Positions 1 to 13,239 of a DNA stretch of 64,000 bases are shown here, in pieces (the first letter of the stretch is position 1; each line of letters starts with the position of its first letter). The position numbers were made by a program, and so were the translations under genes. The notes below the pieces were generated by a model. That model did not search any database, was not told where the DNA came from, and saw only the letters and a program-made list of their open reading frames with translations. Origin of the DNA: Isoetes taiwanensis (taxonomy: Eukaryota > Streptophyta > Lycopodiopsida > Isoetales > Isoetaceae); the NCBI GenBank assembly GCA_021234155.1, contig JAJEKV010000006.1, positions 11,185,317-11,249,316 of the forward strand, read 5' to 3'.

Positions 1-12
1 TTTTTCCAAAAA

Positions 13-841
13 GATCACACCAAGCGAATTTTGTATAAGCTAAAAGGTTGGAATATACTAAATTCGCATGGTGTGATCCACTTTCTTGTTTGTTGTCAAT
101 AGATAATAATACCAAGTCCCTCATCAATAGTCTCCCATTTGCGTATAAAATATGTAGCATTCCAAATTATATTATGTTTTATGAACTAAACTTTTTCAAA
201 GAGGGTCCCAAAGCAAAATAAAAACACTTAATCAATAAGCCAACACTTTACCAACAACCAAAGCTTTATTAAATAAGATTTTTATGTTATTTTATCAAAC
301 CTAACAATGTTTCCATATGTGACACTTTGAGTTAACTGATCCAAAGGCTCATGAAAGCGACATTTTATACAATATGTCTTTGGAGCTTTTGTGTCGTGGC
401 ATTAGTAAACACCTCTAATGGAGCAAATATTTTGTAACTCATTTTTTCAACAACCCTGGATGCACGTCTTATCAAACATTTCTTCATTGCAAGGACACCA
501 TTCTCATAAGGCTTGCACAATTAAACTAAAAAGGTCATGGGACGACTTTCAAGCTCGGCTCCCACAACTTTACAACGTAAAACTAGATGCCCATTGCCCT
601 GAATGTATATCTTGGAAAAGCATGTCTCTTATGTCCATATGTTGGACAACAACGATGCTAGTAATGCTTTTCCCTAGTCTCAAATCCCCGACATCTGATA
701 AATATAGCCCAAAGAAAAATATTTGATTCAGTGAGTGAATATAAATCAAGAAGAGGGAAGAAAAAAGAAGCAAGGATCACATGACGCGAAATCTCACTAC
801 ACATTTACAAAGTGCATATGCATTTTCGCATGGTGTGATCC
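13..841. repeat. Fold-back repeat with self-complementary ends
   Basis: Both ends are themselves short inverted repeats built on the same words. The left end pairs 13-31 with 60-78 (one mismatch over 19 bases). The right end pairs 774-792 with 823-841. The arm TTCGCATGGTGTGATCC is present at both ends. The 830-bp interval has no convincing gene. The structure suggests a non-autonomous DNA transposon or fold-back element, but no target-site duplication was identified and the superfamily is unknown. Confidence 0.4.
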
Positions 842-1650
842 ATGTATTATTGAGGGTGCAAATTTGCAAATATCCTCCTCTTCAAATCCCTTCCCCCCTC
901 CCTTCCCTTTTTTTTTGCAATATACTATCCATAGCATTTATTTTGAACCCTATAGTTCTACCTATTCATTGCGTATGAATGTCGCTCCGGCGATGTAACT
1001 CCATAGTCACCCTTCGTTAAGGATAGCATTCTCACCCACGAGCCTATGGATAGATATCCTTCCACCGTCAGATCAATCGGTCGTTGAATTGTAAGAATAA
1101 TTGACAGGGAGCAATACGATGAATGGGAAGAGCTGAAAAGTAGGAAAACTTCAGAATGAAAATTTGGGTAGTAAAAACATGGCATGTAACGTACGTTTGC
1201 TTGTCCGCACATCGCCTTGTTGTTGCTTAACTCTATGCTCGCCCATAAAAAACACGGACACTATTGGAGACTTGGATTCCAAATGAAGAGCTTAGGAGGA
1301 GAGGATGCACGTAAGCGGTGCTAATGTGAACAATGGAAATCTTGGTGCCAAAATTTGATAAGATGGTTGGTGCATGTGGGCATGTGCACAGTAGGCGGGA
1401 AAAGTAGCCATTATTTTGGTCCGCGATACGATTTTCGAAAAATGCGGGCCATTAATGTGGTTGCAATGAATGCACAAACATGTCCTATGAAATTTCGCCA
1501 TGTGGATGCCAAGTAAGCCTGCTCCTCTTTCTACTTGCCAACTAATACTGACTTTGGAAAAAAATGCGCAAACATCATTGGTCGCGAGAAACATGACGTG
1601 GAATTCTGGCATCCAAGATATGGGCCATTTTGAGACCCCAAATCTGCCCT
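842..1650. other. Gene-free stretch
   Basis: No supported gene. Short open frames here lack codon structure or recognisable motifs. The right boundary is where the tandem duplication begins. Confidence 0.4.
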
Positions 1651-3235
1651 AATGATATAAACAAAGACAATGCACTATAATATTTCTATAGTTTCAACAT
1701 CTGAGATCAAACTCGTATGACATCAAATCCATAATTTTCTACACTATAGTTTTTTTTTTTTTTATCTAATCCATTGTTGAAAGGCTTGCTTCATATTACC
1801 CTTGCCCCATCTAACAGACAACGTTATTCTAGCCAACAATGAAACAATCGCCCCTTTAAATTGTTACTAACGACCGAGAATATTGGGCACCATAACTAGT
1901 TTTGATTAAAAGCTAAACATAATTTTGCCATGTCATATAGTCGTCATTGCGAAAGTTAAATTTAAAATATCCATGTCCTTTTGCCAAAACCTTTTTTAAA
2001 GGACAACCAATATTTGGTGGCCTTAAAATGATAATGCTGTATGTTGCCACGTGGATCTCCATTTCATTTTTTTTTTGTTCTATTTTTCGTTCTTGATCCA
2101 TTAATTGTTCTACGTAGATTTTTTCATGTTCCATATGTGGAATGACTCCATAAAAACTATGACTTAAATTAAGAAACTATAATGCCCTATCCTCAAAGAT
2201 GTCCAAAGATGTCCACCCTACTCAAACCTCACCATAAAGTGGAGTAGTCTCACTCCATTTGAATTTTCGATTAGAGGACTATAAACTTTTGCTCCTTGAG
2301 TCCCATTTTACACCCGTAATACACACCAGGCCAAGATTACTGTATTTTTAGCTTAAAATTATATGACGCAATTCTTCCGCCGCTTCTATATCTGTCCGCC
2401 GCCACAGAAATCGTTTGCTCCGCCAAAGAAACTATTTTCCGCCGCCACAGAGTTAGACCACAGACCATCTTAAGCAGACCACAGACCACAGAGTTTTCCG
2501 ACCATCTTAAGCAGAGACCATCTAAAACAGTGGAAATAGAGGCCGGAATCGTAGCACCTGCAAGCATCTGCACCGGAATCCCTAAGCACCTGCAAGCAAT
2601 CTGTTCGTAATCTTGGCCTGGAGTGAATTACGTAGTCCTACATCCAACTTTAAAAGCCAACCAAGCCCTAAAGTGGAGTAGTCTCAGTCCATTTTGAATT
2701 TTTCAATTAGAGGACAAAACTTTTGCTCCACGAGTCCCCATTTTACACCGTATATGCAACTCTAAAAGTCCAAATAATGTGTGTCTCCTCTCCCGGACCA
2801 AAAGATGGTTTGTCCCCATTGGAATCAGATTTTGCATTAAGCATAAAACATCGTGCTCTTTATTTATATTTATTGAATTTTTAGAAAGAAACCACTAAGG
2901 GCGCTTTCCCACGGGCCTTCAACCTCAAGGTTTTCTCATGGGTGCCTCAGCTTGAAGGATACAGGTTTCTGACCTAAATTCAAAGTAATTATCAAGCATT
3001 TATAAACACGGAGGTTTTGGATCTTAGTGTGCGGGTTCTCATGGGTGCCTCAGCTTGAAGGATTCAGGTTTCTGATCTAAATTCAAAGTAATTATCAAGC
3101 ATTTATGAACACGGAGATTTTGGATCTGGCAATTTATGTTCAGGTCGGCAATGTCATGGGAAAGCAGACCAATTTGCATGGAAATTCGGGAGAGAGACGG
3201 CTTAATTTTGACACTTGTGTTGTCGTTTAATATAC
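1651..3235. repeat. Duplicated repeat block, unit 1 copy
   Basis: This block is colinear with 15411-16705. Positions 1651-2230 match 15411-15990 and 2640-3235 match 16085-16705, differing by scattered substitutions and small indels. Inside, a unit of about 95 bp (TCATGGGTGCCTCAGCTTGA and following bases) occurs twice, near 2935 and 3038. No gene is supported. It marks the left edge of the tandem segmental duplication that carries the P450 genes. Confidence 0.75.
2316..2631. mobile_element. 316-bp MITE present only in unit 1
   Basis: The ends are 25-bp imperfect inverted repeats, 2316-2340 (GTAATACACACCAGG...) and 2607-2631 (...CCTGGAGTGAATTAC). The duplicated copy at about 16078 lacks this segment and reads directly from TTTTACACCC into TACATTCAAC, so it acts as an empty site. 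The interior has short direct repeats of the form ACCACAGACCATCTTAAGCAG. There is no coding capacity. The insertion presumably postdates the segmental duplication. The exact target-site duplication is unclear. Confidence 0.65.
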
Positions 3236-3246
3236 AAGAAATTTAT

Positions 3247-3270
3247 CGCGGCGGCCTTGCGGCCGCCGCG
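3247..3270. repeat. GC-rich palindrome
   Basis: CGCGGCGGCC, two bases, then GCGGCCGCCGCG forms a near-perfect hairpin in AT-rich surroundings. A decayed counterpart lies at 16910-16930. It may be the end structure of a repeat. Confidence 0.5.
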
Positions 3271-6200
3271 AACATTTCTCTTCTCCAACCCGCTGCAAAA
3301 GAAGTTTTGTGCTAAGTTGAATAGATTTCAATTCTGGACATCCTTGAGATGTGAAAGAACATGCAGGAGTTGAATCTGCATGTTCCTCAAACTATATTAG
3401 TTTTGAGAATCTACTACTCATCCTCTTGTGGCATTCCCTTGATAAAAATTTGGCTGCTTATTCATGTTAAAAGTTTTAGTTTTATGAGCTTGGTGCCCGC
3501 CATACCCATCATTGTAGTTTTTATCTTATGAGAGTTTATACTATACCCTTGCTGTCCATGTCTCCTTCAGCTCAAAGAGCACTAAAAATTTTCTTGCTCA
3601 AAGAGCACTAAAGAATTTCTTATGAAGCACCAATTCATTCAGAGACTACCCAATAGAGTTAATACTTGATGAGAGAATCTGAGCCATAGCCCATTATTGA
3701 GTGAAGAACTTACCCGCCAAAATGCAATTAACTTATGACTACTCCATTTTTTGCTTTTTTTTTTTTTTTTTTTTCCGAGGAAGCTGCACCTAGCCTCAAT
3801 ACTGCCCATTATTGGGTTCTCATTTCCAGGCCTAGAATTTAGCAAAGCCTTAATTACTAGGTGCTACCCAAGTGGTCCTAGATATTGCATCTAAACATCG
3901 AACTTCTTTTAAGGGAGGGAGGTTTTGGATTGCCCCTCTTAAGGGGTGGTTTTGAGCATCTTAAGGAATGTTTTGGGTTGCCCCTGTTAAAGTGCAATTC
4001 GTTAGGTAGTTAGCATATCTAATGGTGCAATGGCTAAAATTTTGGTACCAATTTAATTCGGCGGGTTGTCTCAAGGGAGGCAATTTTGTGGATATCAAGT
4101 GACTCTATTGTTAATTTCACCCAATGGTCTGACAATCATAGGGTACAATTTTGTGGATATCAATTAATCTATCGTGGACTTTAACCCTATGGTTTGATAA
4201 TCATAGGGTGACCTGAAAAAAGCATCTTGTTTTTAAGGGAAAGTCATACTGCTATGACTTACGCCTACCACAAAGAGTTGTTGTAAAAGCGAGGGGGTAT
4301 TCCTTAGGAATGAAGCATCTAAGTCCTTTGCTCAACCCATGAATAGGAGTGACTTTTTGCACCACCCAAAGTTTCTTCAAGGTTAAAAAACGATAACCGG
4401 ATCGAGATGATGGCTTGTTGTTTGGCAAGTTTTTCATACCCCAAGGAATGCTTATGCCAATGCCTATGAACGACTTGTGTGCAATCACAATGCCTTGCAC
4501 AAGTTTTAATGACATTGAGATACATATTGACCATTTCAACGTCGAGATATTTCAATGCCATTATGGAAATCTACATACTTCGTTAGATGTCAAAACTTCG
4601 AAGTAAATTCCTATAGAACCTAACAATCATTTACATTAGATCCTTATAAATGTGCATTGCCACCAAAAAGTTGATGTCTAGTAAGGGATGAGATTAACAT
4701 TTGTATTGTTTTTTTGACAAGAGCATACAACTTGGGTATATAAGATGGTATAATAAACTCCAATCTGCAAGCATCAAAAGTTGAATGCACACACGTTTTT
4801 TTTTGCCTTCATTCTTGAACATTTTCTTGCATGTCTTCTTGTGTCATCTTGCATCTTCATTCCATGCTTCTCTAAAACAATATCTATCCATCTATCTTAC
4901 CGCTTTGCAAGGCACTAATTCAAAAAGACTGAAAGAAATTAGAAATGTCGAGAAAACTTCACAAGCAAGACTTTAAACAAAAGAACTAGGCAATAGCTAT
5001 AGCTCGTGTGGACACGAAGCTGTCATTGAAGGCGAGAAGCACGCCATTAGACAACATCGTATCTGAAAAATTCACCAAGGGATAACTAAGATCCACGATT
5101 CCAAAGGATAATAGAAGTCTTCATGCATGCCTTTGTTTTAGGGCTAGAGCTCTGAGGCCTTCCCAGGTATATAATTTGAAGTCCTCCAAAATCCAAAGCA
5201 ATTTTTTTTCTCAAATTGCTTCACTAGAATTGAAATGTCTCTTTGAAACAGATAAACATGGAAAATTCCAAGACCTAGATGTAACAGAGAATGTTTTGAA
5301 AACATGCAACACAGAATGTTGTTCTTGGTGCGCGTGAAAGACTTAATATCATGCGAGAACCCGCAATGATCCCTTTGCCATTTAACAAAGCTAATTATAT
5401 AATATCGATGATGATCGCATTACCAAGACATAAGCATAAACCCGCATTCAACACCCTTATATTTCGACAATTTTTGCTTGGTTTGAGAAAAATCGGGGAG
5501 TAAAAAATTTACGGAAAAATGCCGGGTGATATGCATGCTCATCATATAATAGATCATATAATAGGGAACATGCTTAGTGGGAAAAACCTCCTTTGGATTG
5601 GTAAAGATCGTCCAACGCCCGAGTGCCAAATGTTCAATGTTAAGCATCGAATGTGTGCATTTTTGCACTGATAACCACACAAAATTAGCAAAAAGGGAAG
5701 AGCATATTCACAAAGAAGAATTGCATGTAAAGCAAAAGAGGAAGCATACATGTCTTAGAGCCAAGCGATCCTGGACATCAGAATTCTTCCTTCTGCAGTC
5801 TGCAACTAAGAACCAACAAATGAAAATATCTTCACATAATGAAGAACTACCTTATCCACGAAAATGCAGTTACTCAGGACTGAAAGTGTTGAAGGGAGAC
5901 AATGGGGTCCCAGAACCCATTGTAAAGTGTCTGGCAGAAATGGCAGACGTATCAGCAGAACAACCTACTTAACTTAAATCTAGAAAGATGGGGACTGTCA
6001 TATAATTAAGCCTAGACACATATCAAACGCTTTTAAAGTGATGAGAAAGGGGATTCCAAATCTACCATAAATGAAATGCCTCCTACTACTTACAAACATA
6101 ATAAACATCGATCCGGGACTTGAGTCTCTAATATCTTATATTGTGTAAAAGGGACACACAATTAATTTCTTTCGAGAATCTTAAATCATATGCCCGGCTC

Positions 6201-8640
6201 CTTCAACTGTTGAGAGTCTAAGCTTTCATGCCTATGACAGATGCAATATGATTCTACATTTGGTCTGATTTGCGACCGTTATTTACCTTTTGGTCATATG
6301 CAAATTCAATACTTACATCTTCCCAAAAGCCTTTGTCTAAGAAGTCAAAGCGGATGCAACACAAAATATCGGGGAAAAATATGACCGGCATTTCCATCTT
6401 AAATGTCTTTCCGGGAGCCCTTGACTAAAGCGGATGCAACACGAAAATATTAGGATTTGTTACAATTCACATTTTTGAGGACTTCTTTGAGAGCATGAGA
6501 TTCATACACAATTACACGTAATATCATCTCAAAGATGATTTAACATCGTGTAGGAAATCACCATCACCTTTGGTGTTTCTAGACTGCCGACTCATTTTCT
6601 CCTCGAAATACATTGACAATCCGGCATTTAAATCCATATAGATGATGCAAAATGCGAGAACAAATAAGAGGACATGCTATTTAGAACTAGGCGGCCAGAT
6701 AAAACACAAGCATGGTGTAAACATTTGAGTCGTGCCAAATTACCTTGCACATTCACAAATACCAAACACTCAAAGAAGAACAACTCTTCTCCACTTCTAC
6801 GGATCCCCAACTCTTCGTTGCCTTAACATGCATAATTCACGCAAGTTTGCTGTTCCATGATCACATACATTTTGGAACATCTTATACGGCGTTTGCGTCT
6901 GCATAAAGCATCTAACTCAATATATCTTTTCAACCTTTAGTACTTCACAGAATATATCTTAAAGGCAGCATTATAGCGCATTATAAACTAAAAACTTTAT
7001 AGCTATGGGCCATGTGCTGTGGATGTGCCTTGGATGCACTAGATCTAATGGGGCAAAAAAAGCAGTAGTCCAAGGAGGGTAATATGCAAAGAGGGCGATC
7101 ACCTTCAAGATATTAAGTATAACTAAAACAACTTTTCAAAATCCAACGAAAGGCATCCTAGGAAGATTATCTGTTGGCTATCCTAGCTGCTTCAAGGGAT
7201 GCTCTGACATCAACATTTGAGCTTCTTTGCATCCTATCTTATCTTCTGAAAAGATTGCTCGTGCTTCTATTTTGCTGCCTGTTTGACTCTTAGTCAGCCA
7301 CATATATTACCATCTGTTGTTGAGTTTCCAAAAAGGGTATATTTTTGGTATGCCATGAAGACTATGACATAAAAACCTAAGTTCTTATAGTGGGACTTTA
7401 CCCATACTTATGTTGCATACACTGTCTTATGCACCTGGTTTTATAGTATATTCTTAAGGACAGTTATGTAGACAAACATATATCGATCACACGCATTACC
7501 TTTGCTAGGTCTCCTAGTAAAGCCGAGGGCACTCGACGTACATCGACGCTTCATCAACGCAAAGCACTATAATAGTAGTTCTCGCCAAATCACTCTAAAT
7601 AACCCGATAAAAGAAAGGAAATTTTATTACTTCGGCAACTTTTGCCCCGCAATCAATCTTCCGAGAGATATACATGCATAAAAATGTATTACCAAACGCG
7701 CTCCATGTTGGCCGAACTTTTCCCACAGATCACGCCATGCAAAATGAGGCCGTCTTCGGCCGGGCAAAGGAGCGGCTCCCAAAGTCTGCCGATGGTGCCA
7801 AAGGAGTGCAAACTAAGCTGCGTTAAATGGGGTAGCATGTTGGACCTTCAAAGGAAACCAGAAGAGAAGCCATGGCGGTATTGAGGGGCTCCCTAGCTTC
7901 GGGTTGCCGCAGATTCATCCGCCAAAAAACCGAACAATCGAGCATGGCAAATCGGGCCTATAGCGGTAGAAATTGATAAATTTGCAAGCACTATAATCAA
8001 TTGCCCATCGGATGATCCGATTTGCCCTTGAGAGCTGCCATAACCCGAGTCCTGTGCTCCCAAATCATTATCAAAGGGAAAAACAGAGTATTTTTGGGGA
8101 AAAACAGAGCATATCGCTTGTGAGAATCGGGATTTCGGTCTGTAAACAGGGATTTTGTGCCCAAACATGTTCAAGCAAGAGATAAGCGAGAACAGCCGAT
8201 CTTTGCACATGCGGAGGCACATATGTAGTGCGCTCAAAACTTGAAGCATCCCATCTTTTACTGCATTACTCAAAGATTGCCGCACACACAAGGCTTCGAA
8301 AATGCAAAAGAAGAAGGAATGGGAGGTAAACCATGCCCGCGATCTTCAGAAGCTAAGCAAGCGGCCTCTTGTTTGCTTTCTGTTCTCGTAAAAATGTAAA
8401 CGAGCTTTTTCTAATGGCGACACCCAAGCCTCTTTGGGGCTGTTTCTTTTTGCCCATTTTGCCTTTCCTAGACCTATTAAGGCCCGGTCCCGTCTGGGCT
8501 CTTGTCTTGGTTTATCTGCCGGAAGTGGAATACCCTGGCTTGAGAAGGGCTTCTGGCTATGGCTGAACATGCAAATAGCGATCAAGATTGGACGGAATCG
8601 TGTCGACCATCCAATATTTTGTCGTTTAAGGTTTTAGAAA
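3271..8640. other. Long gene-poor stretch
   Basis: No gene is supported over more than 5 kb. A roughly 65-bp segment is directly repeated at 4078-4205 (the shared word TTTTGTGGATATCAA). An open frame of 132 codons on the minus strand (7893-8291) has no recognisable motif. This interval has no clear counterpart in the second duplication unit, where the equivalent gap is about 2 kb. Confidence 0.4.
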
Positions 8641-8740
8641 AGGAGAGAAAAATGTACGTGTCAAGCGCTTAGGTTGCTCTCAGCCCAGAAAAAATACCTC
8701 CTATTTTTCTTAAGAAGGAAAATGATACTGCTTTATATAT

Positions 8741-8930
8741 GGTATGATAGAACCTCAAGGTTTGAGGTCCAGATCTAGGCATGTGGGTTCCCATGGGTAC
8801 CTCACCTCAACTGAATTCAAAGTAATAATGAAGTTTTTATGAACGCAGAGGTTTTAGACCTGGCAATCTAATTTGAGGTCAACAATGTCATGGGAAAGCA
8901 GGCCAACTTGCTGAGGTTACATGATTTATT
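8741..8930. mobile_element. ~190-bp repeat inserted upstream of the first P450
   Basis: The second P450 copy reads continuously from CTTTATATATG into AAATAGTCAAC (18880-18905). Here the same two words are separated by about 190 bp that match 16711-16890, beginning GAACCTCAAGGTTTGAGG. A diverged relative makes up the repeats at 2930-3170. The inserted piece separates a TATA-like TTTATATAT (8731-8739) from the rest of the P450 upstream region. Confidence 0.6.
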
Positions 8931-8994
8931 TATAAAATAGTCAACTTAATTGGGAGAGGGACCGAAGAAGACATGTTGTGGTTAATATACAGCC

Positions 8995-9084
8995 GAGAAT
9001 AGAATATGCGGTTGAAAGGTTTGTTTATATGAGGGGGACGAGAATAGAATATGCGGTTGAAAGGTTTGTTTATATGAGGGGGAC
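8995..9084. repeat. 45-bp tandem duplication in the first P450 promoter
   Basis: The units 8995-9039 and 9040-9084 are essentially identical (GAGAATAGAATATGCGG...). The second P450 has a single copy at the matching place. Confidence 0.8.
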
Positions 9085-9213
9085 AAGTGGCAAGGGGGTT
9101 GAAAGGTTGTAATATGTACACAGGGGGATTTCAAACACATGAAGGAAAGAAAGGAAGGAAGTATATTTTAACGTCTACGGAAAGAGATTGAGGAGGAGCT
9201 TGAGTGAGAAGCG

Positions 9214-10897
9214 ATGGGGTGGATTTCATGGGTAGCAGGGGCAGCGGTGGTATTATGGTGGATATGGAGCAAAATGGTGCAGAGAAGGAAGGGGCCAAGG
9301 CTACCGCCGGGGCCGGCCGGGCTGCCGATTGTGGGGAGCCTGCTCAGCATCAGGCCTCCGGTGTACAGGTGCTTTGCAGAATGGGGCAAAAAATACGGGC
9401 CGATCATGACTGTGAATCTGGGCGTGTACCCCAACGTCGTGTTCTCGACTGCTTCTCTGGCCGCCGAAGCTCTCAAGGCGCAGGACCACGTCCTCGGCTC
9501 CAGGCCTCCCAATATGATCGCCCAGATCATGAACGCCTCCGGTTACGACATGGTCTGGGCTCCCCTTGGCCCCGAATGGACCACTGCCCGAAAAATCTCC
9601 AACACAGAGCTCCTCTCCGCTGTAAGCCTCAAGAAATTCCGCGAGGCTCGCCTTCTCGAAGTCTCTAAACTCGTCCACGAGATCCAAAACAGAGTCTCCA
9701 ATTCCAATTCCAATTCCAGGGACCCAATTGTTATCCGCCATCTCCTCTGGAACGTTGTCATCAATAATATGTCTGAGATGGTCCTCGGCAAACGCTATGT
9801 TCCCAACGACCCCCAGGCGCAGGAAATCCGTAGCATCACCACTGACCTCATGCGCCTTGCAAGCCTCTTCAATATCGGCCAGTTCATCCCTTTTCTTCGT
9901 AAATTGGACCTCCAGGGATCCGAGAAGCTGGTTCGAAGCATCAAATCTCGCATGAATTCCGTTGTCGATGCTCTCGTTTCAAACCACAAACCAAATCAGA
10001 ACCAGGGGTTTCTCGACACTCTGCTTCGGCTTCAGGATACGTATCACATGAACCACCAAACTGTGGGAAATCTGCTTTGGGTAAGTAAATATTTTTCCTG
10101 CTAGTTTTCTTCGATTGCATGCTATTTAAAATTTTGTATTCCTTCACAGCGACTTTTTTACATAGAACAGTGTTTTGAAAACCAAATGCACAGTATCATC
10201 AAATTCAAAACGCTATTCTATTCTTCACGTTTGATTACTTTAATCGGGCAATACATAACGGATTGTGGTGTATTTATTTTTTCCGTGTCAGAACATGATG
10301 GCCGCTGGAACAGACACCATAGTTTCAAGCACAGAGTGGACTATGGCAGAGCTTCTCACCCACCCCGAGAAACTCGCCCGAGCAAAAAAAGAGATCGCCC
10401 AAATCGTGCCACGTGGCAAGCTCGTGGACGAGGATGACGTGGACAAGCTAACCTACCTTCAATGGTCTTACAAAGAATCCCTCCGCCTCCACCCCCCCAC
10501 CCCCATGTTGCTCCCACATTTCAGCACTCAGGATTGCAAGGTTGCTGGCTATGACATACCCGCCCGCACTGTTGTTCATGTCAATGCCTTCGCCGTCCAC
10601 AGGGATGCATCTGTTTGGGACAATCCTGAAGAATTTTTGCCTGAGAGGTATGAGACGGAGGACGTCGACATGCGCGGCTCTGACCTCCGCCTCATACCCT
10701 TTGGTAGCGGCCGTAGAGTCTGCCCTGGACTACGCTATGCCATCATTGCTGCTACTCTTATGCTCGCCAATTTGATCCATCACTTTGAGTGGTCTCTCCC
10801 TTCTGGAACATCACCTTCTGATGTAGATATGGTGGAGGATTTTGGTATTGTCCAGGGCATGCGTACTCCAATATCTGCAGTTGCTTCCACTAGCTAA
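9214..10897 (+). CDS. Cytochrome P450, CYP71-clan (A-type), copy 1
   Basis: Two exons, 9214-10080 and 10292-10897, joined in phase 0 by a 211-bp GT-AG intron, give 490 residues, the usual P450 length. Visible features are an N-terminal membrane anchor (residues 3-20), a proline hinge LPPGPAGLP (31-38), the I-helix AAGTDT (293-298), the K-helix KESLR (350-354), PERY (406-409) and the haem loop FGSGRRVCPG with the cysteine ligand at 433. The single intron just before the I-helix is typical of A-type plant P450s. Such enzymes are ER-bound monooxygenases, usually of specialised metabolism; the substrate cannot be told from the sequence. It is about 97% identical in protein to the copy at 19156. 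The start was chosen because it gives the complete anchor and is shared by both copies. No disabling change was seen. Confidence 0.95.
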
Positions 10898-12236
10898 TAT
10901 GCAAGACCACATGTGGTCATTCATTGAAATACTTTATCTGTACTTTTGCATCATGCCTAAAATTGTAATCTTAAGCTCAATGAATTACATTAATGAAAAC
11001 ATAAGGGTTGTTGCAAATCACAATGGTAAAGATAAAATAATTGAATTTAAAGAATCCAGTGGATTCCATCTTTTCATTGCATGTCATGAAAGTGCATTGG
11101 TATCTTACCTTTGTTGCATCCCAACTAACACTAGGAAATCAATACATGTATATTATGCCATAAGGGTTTGACCAAGAAGCAAGAGGAGGGCTTTTTAATA
11201 TTAGTGAGGACTAATTAATATTTTTTTAATTTTTTGTTTTTAAGGAACAGTGTTGACGGAAAGAGAAGGCTGCCACGATAAATTCTTGTAACCCAATATA
11301 TAAAAATTGTTATGTACTATTGGCACATATATAATCGTAATGTTTGGTGGAAAATCGAGTGTTGATCACATTTCTTGCCTTTGGAACACAAATGTTCATG
11401 GTTAGTCTATACACTTACTTCCATGTACATGAATGCTTTAGGTCTACCAAAAAACTTAGGCACAAGAATCATAAATGGAATTAAATTGAACGTTAAATTG
11501 AACAAGTTTAAAGTAACTTTAGCGAGCTCAATCTTTGATACAAGACTAGTCATAAATGTGCATTCCCCGACCTTTAGCAAGCTCGTCATAAATGCCCTGC
11601 ATTGCCCGACTTCCGTAGCCTCTATAATAGAAACTTAGCTTGCTCTAGAAACCAAAATGTTATAATCTGGAAATAAGTACAAAGGAAAGAGATACACAAG
11701 CAACAACTCCAACAAGACTAGGCAGATGCATTATAAATTAGGAAAAAAGTGTCAAGTAAGGGACAACAATTGAGAAGACAACATAGAAAAAGTGGCAAAA
11801 GATCCAACATGCTTTTTTTAATCATGGATAGACGACATCAAAGGAGTCAATGAAGCCAATGGACCACTACACATCAAAAAAAAAGGTAAGGCATGTCACA
11901 AGGATTAAAGGGAAGGAAAGGACACGTGGTGGCCAAACATGAAAAAGAGCACTACAATATGGAAACTGGGTGATTCATTCCGTCCCTAGAATGGAAGTCG
12001 GCCCTACTCATTCCACTCAACATGTAAAAAGTTTAGGTATCAGGTAAATTCCGGTTTCCATGGTGTAAGGGAACTAAAATTGGTCGCAACATTCTGCAAC
12101 TTCAGATGACCCCCTCCTGATTGCCGTCAATCGCAGGACCCCTTCTGAGACTGCAGAATGCTGCCCCCAATCTCTGTTCCCCCATACATACACCGCCAAA
12201 CAAGGTAGATGAATAAATCCGCAAAAATGTCATACC
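10898..12236. repeat. 3' flank of P450 copy 1, shared with copy 2
   Basis: About 1.34 kb downstream of the stop codon is colinear and highly similar to 20826-22225. It ends where copy 1 reads GGATAGTACAAATATG and copy 2 reads GGATAGACAAAGACG. Open frames inside are not supported as genes. Confidence 0.8.
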
Positions 12237-12390
12237 TTTTTGGGAATGGAGGATAGTACAAATATGTAGCATAATAACAGGGGGTTTTCTTTGTGTTTTT
12301 GTACGCTTTTCACTAAGGTTTTCCTATGATTTCGTGATGTATTCAAATGGATGTACTAATGCGTACATCTAGAGTGCACCATTTCTGAGC

Positions 12391-12585
12391 CATTGATATT
12401 AGCCCTTTTTTTTTCAATGGTCAACAACCAATGGCTCACAACAAAAGCCCCTTTTTTGTGCGTGTGGTGCATAATGGGCACAATGAAGCGGCCATTGATT
12501 TTAGCCTTTTTTTTCAATGGTCAACAACCAATGGCTCATAACAAAAGCCCTCTTTTTGTGTGTGTGGTGCATAATGGGCACATGA
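12391..12585. repeat. Two-copy tandem repeat of ~100 bp
   Basis: Two successive copies share the words TTTTCAATGGTCAACAACC and GTGTGGTGCATAATGGGCAC. There is no gene. The block lies in the part of unit 1 (12.26-13.75 kb) that has no counterpart in unit 2. Confidence 0.65.
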
Positions 12586-13239
12586 AAGGCTTGAAGGGCG
12601 CATGTAGTGCAGTTTCCCCGCCGGCAACACATTTCTTATCATAACTTTTGATCCAGAGCTCTGTTTGAGATGATTTTTATTGCGTTGGAAAGCTCTCTCT
12701 GAGATCTTTTTGATAGTGTATGATATGGATATGTTTGGTTAAGTTATCTATGCTAAAACAGCAATTTTTCGGCCGGGTTTGGTAGGCTATCCTACCAGCT
12801 GATTAATACAGGATTGCGCTATTGGATATTGTTTGATGGCTTATTCCGAATGAAGCTTGCAAAAAATTACCGTGCATTTTTAGATTTTGAGGCAGTTATT
12901 AAGCAAATTCCAAGGCTTCTAGATCCTTGTGCTAACAAGCAGAAAAGTTTCCCACTTTGGTTTCTCACCACAAGAATCCATGGAGGCCAGGTCAAAGGCT
13001 ACTGTTAAATTCCAGTTGAAAAATATTTGTGTATGGGTGTTGCAAACTTTATGACTTTCAGAATAATGGGATCAATCTGCTCTATCTTTATGGTAACTTT
13101 TACTTATGTTCTATTTGTTTTATTGTGATCAAATTCAAAAGCCTCAAATGAATTCTAGTTTTTTTCTGGGTTGAATTCTAAAATTTTTTTGTCGGGGGTG
13201 GCGTCCCTAAGGCCCCGAAGGGGCCAAATAATTTTTTTT

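Noticed and set aside
5577-5972. 131-codon plus-strand frame
   Set aside because: Composition is lysine- and histidine-rich without recognisable domains; likely chance.
7893-8291. 132-codon minus-strand frame
   Set aside because: No motif, no splice or promoter support, and no counterpart in unit 2.
9204-9741. Alternative long frames overlapping P450 exon 1 on both strands (also 19146-19703)
   Set aside because: They are shadows of the GC-rich P450 exon and carry no P450 or other domain.
10842-11638. Open frames after the P450 stop codons (and 20770-21592)
   Set aside because: Shared between copies because the whole flank is duplicated, with no motif; treated as 3' flank.
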